This document shows positions 58,509-64,000 of a stretch of DNA of 64,000 bases, one piece after another; within the stretch, counting starts at the first letter, position 1, and the number at the start of each line of letters is the position of its first letter. The position numbers were made by a program, and so were the translations under genes. The DNA comes from JAOUGY01 sp963792365 (lineage in GTDB: Bacteria; Actinomycetota; Acidimicrobiia; Spongiisociales; ZC4RG35), in contig CAWBVW010000004.1 of assembly GCA_963792365.1 (NCBI GenBank), forward strand, positions 490,436 to 554,435, in the 5' to 3' direction. The notes beneath the pieces are model-generated. The model was not told the DNA's origin, made no database searches, and saw only the letters and a list, made by a program, of their open reading frames with translations.

Positions 58509-59354
58509 TCAAGTACTGGTGTCCCTGAAGTCTCTCAGCGTGTGGACCGTCAGATGTCGAATGAAGTCATCTAGCCGCTTCGTCTTGCGCAGGCTTTCGG
58601 CCAGATGGTTCTCGGTAATGACCGCGTCCACGTAGGGGATCGCCGAGGCAATGATGATGTCGAAAGCGTCTGAGCTCGCCCACTTGCGATTTCGATCGGC
58701 GTAGAACTTGTGCCAGACCGCGTACGTGGTCGCTTTCACCGACGGAAACGCGTTGATGTTTACCTGCTGGTTCTTGACCTCGACCATCTGCTTCGCGAAG
58801 TCGACCTGGCGCATCGCGATCTGCGAGAAGCTCGCTATCTCGATGAACTGCCGCATTTCGGCACGTCCGTACGTTTCCCCATCTGGGGGGAAGTTCACAA
58901 CGAGAGACGCGATGCCCTCGACGATGTCCTGGCGCCCGTCGTTCCAGTAGGTCTCCCGATCCCGAAAGAACTCGTCATGCGAGGCGAGGTCAAGGACGCG
59001 ATCGAGATCCATGCCTTCGCCTCCCAACATTGAGAAGCCGAGAAGTGTTGGGTCGATGCCCGAAGGGTCGGGGTACGAGCGAACCTCATCTTCCAAGAGC
59101 TGTTCGTGGCTCTTCAGGAGGATGCAGGGAAGGACTCTGAACACATCTTTGAAGCGTTCGTACACGTCGACACGGCGACGCATCTCGAGCAGGCTGAACA
59201 CCGAGAAGCAGGGGACGAACATCGGTGGCGTGCTCGCCCACTGGAGAAAGCGCCGAAAACTGCCGTCCTGCCTTGTGAACTCGCTCAGAGCGTTCGTGTC
59301 GAGCAGAACAAGGCGATATTCGTTGCCGTTGATCTTGATCACTTCTCGGAACAT
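58509..59354 (-). CDS. PIN-like domain protein (putative nuclease)
   Basis: 281 residues from the ATG at 59354. LVLLDTNALSEF (D19) is the first PIN acidic motif and SSDAFDIIIASAIPYVDAVITENHL the distal acidic cluster. It is twice the length of a VapC toxin, with a long helical insert (about 90-200). Base composition is visibly less GC-rich than the neighbours, a sign of transfer. There is no adjacent antitoxin in the same direction. It may be cargo of the tRNA-Ser island, possibly a defence or abortive-infection nuclease. That role is inference. Confidence 0.75.
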   Translation of the reverse strand: MFREVIKINGNEYRLVLLDTNALSEFTRQDGSFRRFLQWASTPPMFVPCFSVFSLLEMRRRVDVYERFKDVFRVLPCILLKSHEQLLEDEVRSYPDPSGIDPTLLGFSMLGGEGMDLDRVLDLASHDEFFRDRETYWNDGRQDIVEGIASLVVNFPPDGETYGRAEMRQFIEIASFSQIAMRQVDFAKQMVEVKNQQVNINAFPSVKATTYAVWHKFYADRNRKWASSDAFDIIIASAIPYVDAVITENHLAESLRKTKRLDDFIRHLTVHTLRDFRDTST

Positions 59355-59578
59355 ACCGACAGCCGGCGACAGATCTGAGCAGGAACCCTTCCAGCCCTCA
59401 TCCGGTTCGGGTTGGTGCGGGAGCAGCCCTCCGCCGCTTTCCTCCAACGCCTGCGATCACAGCCCTGATGCGGCGGAAGTCCTCCGCGGACCTCCGACGG
59501 CCTGGTTGCTCGAACAACCACCATGCGACACAATGAGAAGCCACCTCGCCGTCGTTGACAGTTGGAGGCTTACATCGA

Positions 59579-60061
59579 ATGGGCATTGCGTTCTCCGTCC
59601 TCAGGGACCACAGCATCCCCCAGATTCGGGTCCTCTCCTCAGAGGCAACCCGGGACGCCATCGACACGATCAACCGGTTCGGCCGGTCGCCGACCCGAAT
59701 GGCGGTAGTGGTGGAGTCGATGACCCACGGCGACCGGCGCGTCGTGCTCGACTCATTCCGGTCGCTGGGCCTGGAAGTCACACCACCGTCCTTCCGCGAC
59801 GTCGAACACCTGTCGCGTGACTGGCCAGCTGCGATCTCCCAGATCGTGACCGCTCCGATCATCCTCCCGATCCTTGCCCTTCAGCGGCTCATGGGTCGGG
59901 GCCAGCGAATCTACTTCCTGTCCGGCTTCGATTGGTCGGCTCTTGGCCGACCCCCTGGCGGCGGCGGTGGTGGGGACCCAGCCGGGGACCGTTCCCCCAC
60001 ACGCAAGCCCACCGGACCTCCTCCACTGGCAGCCACAGCCCGCATCGACCTCGGGGAGTGA
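59579..60061 (+). CDS. Hypothetical protein divergent from the PIN gene
   Basis: 160 residues from the ATG at 59579, with GGAGG ten bases upstream. The first 110 residues (MGIAFSVLRDHSIPQIRVLS to RDWPAAISQIV) have alternating strand and helix character. A hydrophobic stretch (IILPILALQRLM) follows, then a Gly/Pro-rich tail. No family was recognised. It shares a 224-bp promoter region with the PIN-like gene and may be functionally tied to it. Confidence 0.5.
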   Translation: MGIAFSVLRDHSIPQIRVLSSEATRDAIDTINRFGRSPTRMAVVVESMTHGDRRVVLDSFRSLGLEVTPPSFRDVEHLSRDWPAAISQIVTAPIILPILALQRLMGRGQRIYFLSGFDWSALGRPPGGGGGGDPAGDRSPTRKPTGPPPLAATARIDLGE

Positions 60062-60077
60062 GCCGGTTAACGGCGAC

Positions 60078-60093
60078 GTCCGCTTCTGCGGAC
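60078..60093. terminator. Short hairpin between convergent genes
   Basis: GTCCGC-TTCT-GCGGAC has a 6-bp stem. It lies between the ends at 60061 (plus) and 60139 (minus). Confidence 0.4.
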
Positions 60094-60138
60094 CGATACT
60101 CCTTGCGCCGAGGTCGCTCCGCTGCTCGTGTTGGATTG

Positions 60139-62836
60139 TCAGGTGGAGCGTCGGGGCGGGGTGACGGGGGCGGATCGGACGGACGCCACGGTCAGGATTC
60201 CGATGACGATGGGGAGGGTGACGGCGAAGGCTGCGAGCCAGGTCCAGGGCACAGAGAACCAGGAGGTGTGGACGATGCCGAACGGCCCCGATTGCCAGGA
60301 ATCCTGGGCGGAGCTGAAGACCCACACCAGGCCGATCCCGAGTGGTACTGCCAGTGCCATCGCCACCAGTGCCTGGTAGGTGGTGAGCAGGCCGAGGAAT
60401 CGGCGTCGGATCGATCCTGGTGCCCCGACGGCGACGATGGTGCGGATCTCCTCGTCCACCTCGGCCGCCGACACAGCCGTCACGACCACGACCACGATCA
60501 GCACTACCAGGAGGGTCGCTGCCCCGATGATCAGGTAGACGGTGCCGGGGTCGAGACCGGCGTGGCCGCCGCTCACCGACAGGGGGAGGTTCCACATCTT
60601 CTCCTGCTCGGCCGACGTCATGGGACGGTCCAGAACGAACAGCGCAAGTGGTCTGGCGTCGGCCCCGGCGAAGTCGGCGATCATGGTCTCCGGGATCAGG
60701 ACCCTGGGCATGCCCCATTGGACGACCGGGATCGGAAACTCACGGGCGGGGTGTTGTCGGCCGTCGAGCTCGACCCGGGTGTGTCGGTCGGCGATCCCGA
60801 GGATCACGAGGTCCCCGGCCTGGACCGAGGCACCGACCTCGGGGTGTCCGAGTGCCGCGACGAGTCGGTCGTTGGCCACCGCTACCGGGTAGCCGTCAGT
60901 GTAGGTCTGGTAGGAGGAGCCGTGCTGATCGTCTGTTGCTCGGGCGTCGAGGCCGGCGGCGGTCACCACCCGGATGTCGAGTGTGTCGAATCGAGCGACG
61001 TCCTTGTCGGGGACGACGGCGGCGAGGGCGGCGATGTCGTCGTCGGTGATCGGGTTGTCTCGTCCGTAGGTGACGTTCGCATAGCTACCGGTGAGGACGA
61101 GCTGGTCGGATGGGGAGGGCAGCCCGTAGATGAGGTCCTTCTCGGCGGTGGTGGCTGCCGTGATCATCGCCGTCACCGGAGCGAGGAGGATCACCATGAT
61201 GGCCGCCACCGCCACGGCGGAGCGGGTTCGGTTCCGTCCCGAGTCCCGGAGGACCAGCCGGCTGGTGGCGGGAACGTGGTCGGCGAATCTGGTGATCGAA
61301 GCCAGGATGGGGCTGGACAGCATCGCGGTTCCGGCGACCACGGCGGTGGCGCCGACACCGACCAGGAACCCGGCGAAGTTGCTGGTCGACGCCAGGGCGA
61401 CCGAGATGATGATCCCGCCGGCCACGGCGAGTCCGATACCCAGTGGGATGGTGCGCCGCCGGGGGGCGAGGGCGGGCATCCGGCCCTGGAGGGCGGTGGT
61501 GGTGGGAACCCACGAAGCGGTTCGGGCCGGGATGAGCACCGCCAGCAGCACGGCGACCAGCGCCACCAGCATCGGGCCTGCCACATCGGTGACCGAGACG
61601 CCGGCGCCGGTGATCACCCGCGACACGAACCGCTGCAGGATCGGCCGACCCACGATCATCACGCCGGTGCCGACCACCACCCCCGTGGTGGCGCCGATGA
61701 GGGCGATGGTGAGTCCTTCGCCTACCACCGTGGTCCGGACGTGCTTCATCGAGGCGCCGTTGGCGCTCAGCAGGCCGATCTCGCGCAGCCGGCGGCGGGT
61801 GCCCGCCGCGAATGCGGCACCTGTGATGAATGCCACCTCCACCAGCACTATGGCCGAAGCGGCGGTCGACATCACCGCCGGGTTGTCCTCGAAGCCGCCC
61901 TGGTTGAGCCACTGGGTCCTGGTGTCGACGTAGACGTCCGGGAGCCCTGCGGGTGCGCCGGAGCCGTAGATCATCTGGTTGGCGGCTTCGTACACGAGTC
62001 CGATCACGTCCTCGTCGGGGGCTGCCTCCCGCACCAGCGCCACGAGCTGATCGACGTCTCGTTCGGTGAGCAGCCGGTAGGTGTAGGGGTCGTCCTGGAG
62101 GAACGCCAGCTCTGACGGGAGCGGGTCGACGGCGGGTTCCGGCCAGAACAGCTGCTGACCTTCGGCGTACCACAGTTCCCGGATCCGCTCCGCAGCCTGC
62201 TCCGCATCGGTCCCGCTGACCAGCAAGCTCACGTCGGCAGACATCCGGGGGTCGCCGACGAAGGTTTCTAGCTCGCCCGGTGCGAGAAGGACGTCCGAGC
62301 TCTCCTTGAAGAGCGGCTGACCGACGAGTCCGACCAGTGTCACGGGACCGACCGGGAGCCCGTCGATGTCGACCGTGTCGCCGACGTCCACCTCCAGTGC
62401 CTGCGCGAGCCGTGGGGACAAGCGCGATCTCGTCCGACGCGGCCGGGAGGTCGCCGTCGACCTGCACCAGGAACCCGGCGGTCGCAGGATCGGTCATGTC
62501 TAGGTCCCACACCTGGGCAAACCCGACGTCCGCCATTCTTGCTCCGGCTTGGCGGAGTTCGGTGATGGTGATGTCGGGAGCCGCTTCCCGCAGGTTGGTC
62601 TCGACCCAGTCGTCGACGGCGCCATTGGGCGAAGCCACCTGGAGCCTGGCGTCGGCCATTCCGAAGTAGGTCTGGGCGTTCTCGTCCCGTGTGAGGGAAC
62701 TGGCCCGCACCATCCCCGCGACCACCACCCCGAATGCGACCGGAACCGCCACCAGCAGCACCAGGAAGAAGGTTCGCCTCCGATTGCGCCGGGCGTTATT
62801 GATCGCCACCCGGTAGGCGGCTCGTTGTCCGCTCAT
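60139..62836 (-). pseudogene. FtsX/MacB-like ABC transporter permease, split by one frameshift
   Basis: From the ATG at 62836 the N-terminus reads MSGQRAAYRVAINNARRNRRRTFFLVLLVAVPVAFG, a first membrane helix, then a large extracytoplasmic domain. At 62420-62421 one extra base (AA on the plus strand) breaks the frame; beyond it LSPRLAQALEVDVGDTVDIDG continues to 60139. The rest holds two FtsX cores with membrane helices (IVLVEVAFITGAAFAAG, TLLVVLIVVVVVTAVSAAEVD) and a duplicated C-terminal half, about 898 residues in total. It pairs with the ATPase at 62833 (four-base overlap) and likely exports a peptide or lipid. A sequencing error is a real possibility because all else is intact. Confidence 0.85.
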
Positions 62837-63552
62837 GACAGATCGGCGATCGTCGTGGGGACCTTGCTCCGTTCAGAGATCCCCTCGATTCGACCGTCGC
62901 GCAGGCGCACCACCCGGTCTGCCCACGCCGCGTAGGCGGGCTCGTGGGTAACCATCAGGGCAGCTGCGCCGACGTCGCACCGGCTCCGCAGAAGCTTGAG
63001 GATCGACTCACTAGTCGCCTCGTCGAGGGCCCCGGTCGGCTCGTCGGCAAGCAACACCGAACGGGGGCCGACCAGACCTCGGGCGATCGCCACCCGCTGC
63101 TGCTCGCCACCCGAGAGCTGATCGGGGTACCGATCGGCCATCCCAGCCATCTCCACCTCATCGAGCGCGCTTTCGGCCAATGCTCTCGCCTCCGACGGCC
63201 TCGTCCCGTCCAACTCGAGTGGCAGCGAGATGTTCTCGGCCGCCGTCAGGGAAGGCAACAGGTTGAACTGCTGGAACACATACCCGACCGCAACCCGCCG
63301 GATCCGAGCCAGCTCGTTCTTCGACATGGAGGCGAGGCTCTTCCCTGCGACGACCACTTCTCCCGTGGTCGGCTCGTCGAGAGCGCCGGCCATGTTGAGG
63401 AGTGTGGTCTTGCCCGACCCGGAGCGACCGGTCACCGCCACCAGCTCGCCCGGCATCAGATCGAGATCTATGCTCACCAGGGCGTCGACCCGCTGCACAC
63501 CGGAACCGTGCGTCTTGCCCACCCGACGCATCGACAGGACGGCGTTGGTCAT
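62833..63552 (-). CDS. ABC transporter ATP-binding protein (MacB/LolD-like)
   Basis: 239 residues from the ATG at 63552, with GGAGG upstream. Walker A is TGRSGSGKTT (41-50), the signature LSGGEQQRVAIARGL, Walker B LLADEPTGALD, and the switch histidine in VTHEP. YVFQQFNLLPSLTAAENI is typical of the MacB/LolD class that works with FtsX-type permeases. It overlaps both the small upstream gene (63549-63552) and the permease (62833-62836) by four bases. Confidence 0.95.
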   Translation of the reverse strand: MTNAVLSMRRVGKTHGSGVQRVDALVSIDLDLMPGELVAVTGRSGSGKTTLLNMAGALDEPTTGEVVVAGKSLASMSKNELARIRRVAVGYVFQQFNLLPSLTAAENISLPLELDGTRPSEARALAESALDEVEMAGMADRYPDQLSGGEQQRVAIARGLVGPRSVLLADEPTGALDEATSESILKLLRSRCDVGAAALMVTHEPAYAAWADRVVRLRDGRIEGISERSKVPTTIADLS

Positions 63553-63758
63553 CGCTTCACCTCCGCCTCGACCGCTACGGCAGGGTCGTCCACCCGATCT
63601 TCGATGGCCGGCATCGCTTCGAGCCGTGCCTCGACCTTCTCCAGCCAGCGCAGTTCGGCCTCGGCGCTGAAGATCAGCCGCTCGAGATGCAGCTGCCACG
63701 CCAGCTCGTCATCCCTCGTGTCCGCCTTGAGCGTCGTGTAGTCCTGGAGCAGCGTCAT
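63549..63758 (-). CDS. Small helical protein in PadR-ABC operon
   Basis: 69 residues from the ATG at 63758, which overlaps the PadR stop. Highly charged helix (LAWQLHLERLIFSAEAELRWLEKVEARL) with no signal. It resembles the short coiled-coil proteins often encoded between PadR regulators and FtsX-type transporters. The function is unknown. Confidence 0.7.
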   Translation of the reverse strand: MTLLQDYTTLKADTRDDELAWQLHLERLIFSAEAELRWLEKVEARLEAMPAIEDRVDDPAVAVEAEVKR

Positions 63759-64000
63759 GGTCGAGCGCGTTGCCGTTCGACAACTCGTCTCGGGTCGATC
63801 ACCCCGGACACCATCGCCATCAGCAGCTTGAGCGACACCTCGTCGCGACCGGAAGCTGCCAGATCGGTAGGCGTCGCCAGCCATTCCTTCGCCTGCCGCC
63901 GACCTTCTTCGGTGATCGAGTAGGCGATACGTCCCTCGGTGTCGGAGTCGGCGCTCTCGACGAGACCATCCCGTTCCAGGCGCTGCAACGTCGTGTAGAT
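63755..64000 (-). CDS. PadR-family transcriptional regulator (partial, window end)
   Basis: The frame is open to base 64000. IYTTLQRLERDGLVES is the wing of the PadR winged helix, followed by AYSITEEGRRQAKEWLA and a helical dimerisation tail. The N-terminal HTH lies outside the window. PadR regulators commonly repress their own transporter operon; here the genes that follow are translationally coupled. Confidence 0.9.
   Translation of the reverse strand: MYTTLQRLERDGLVESADSDTEGRIAYSITEEGRRQAKEWLATPTDLAASGRDEVSLKLLMAMVSGVIDPRRVVERQRARP

Noticed and set aside
59427..59435. CCCTCCGCC as attR of the tRNA-Ser element
   Set aside because: Only nine GC-rich bases match the tRNA end; several such matches are expected by chance in 64 kb, and the flanking T-arm sequence does not match.
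59932..62115. 727-codon open frame on the plus strand, antisense to the permease
   Set aside because: Low-complexity Gly/His/Asp-rich translation with no domain; the opposite strand encodes a clear FtsX-like permease.

Overview
The window looks like chromosomal DNA of a high-GC actinobacterium, most likely class Acidimicrobiia (Ilumatobacter-like). This is inferred from uniformly GC-rich codon use, two SARP/BTAD-type regulators, secreted proteins ending in the S-layer-homology variant with paired cysteines (GCNPP...FCP..PVTRG.MAAFL.RAL), a compact SRP RNA, and many lipid- or Sec-exported proteins. There is no rRNA, CRISPR array or insertion sequence.

Layout. 0-3 kb: end of a huge secreted protein (C25-peptidase-like end, four cadherin/tandem-95 modules, RTX repeats). 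3.3-7.2 kb: an OmpR-type two-component system flanked by two envelope proteins that may be its targets, because similar TTAG-type repeats lie upstream of both. 7.3-14.2 kb: nitroreductase, renalase-like flavoprotein, a methyltransferase divergent from a SARP/NB-ARC regulator, and a TGS GTPase. 14.4-20.2 kb: a subtilase with a tryptophan-rich repeat tail, a membrane histidine kinase, an Rsm22-like methyltransferase and a beta-lactamase-fold lipoprotein. 20.2-24.3 kb: a NarL-type two-component system divergent from a NatAB-like ABC exporter. 24.4-46 kb: mixed metabolism and secreted proteins: LTD/exonuclease nuclease, crotonase, LysR pair, PLP decarboxylase, C26 amidotransferase, DSD1-type PLP enzyme, M6-like protease with SLH repeats, TauE permease, YgjP-like metallopeptidase, a propeller/Ig protein, an MFS carrier, a phosphotransferase and a hydrolase. 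45.8-52 kb: an unrecognised membrane-anchored repeat protein next to a 1746-residue SARP-kinase-STAND-propeller fusion. 52.2-54.1 kb: RNA cluster with ffs, tadA and three tRNA-Ser genes. 54.1-59.4 kb: an apparent integrative element at tRNA-Ser(UGA), with an intact tyrosine recombinase, an AT-rich control region, a heavily frameshifted MobF relaxase/helicase and a PIN-domain protein of visibly lower GC. 60-64 kb: a translationally coupled PadR / small protein / ABC ATPase / FtsX-type permease operon cut off by the window end.

Single-base frameshifts recur: in the secreted nuclease (about 24647), the crotonase (C-run 28619-28623), the FtsX-like permease (62420-62421) and about ten times in the relaxase. 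Most lie in short homopolymer runs. Sequencing indels are a serious alternative to true decay, except perhaps in the relaxase where they are concentrated.

The most unusual content is the 45.8-52 kb pair (QxAExQR-repeat membrane protein plus kinase/STAND fusion), followed by the tRNA-Ser island with its orphan PIN protein and divergent unknown gene.
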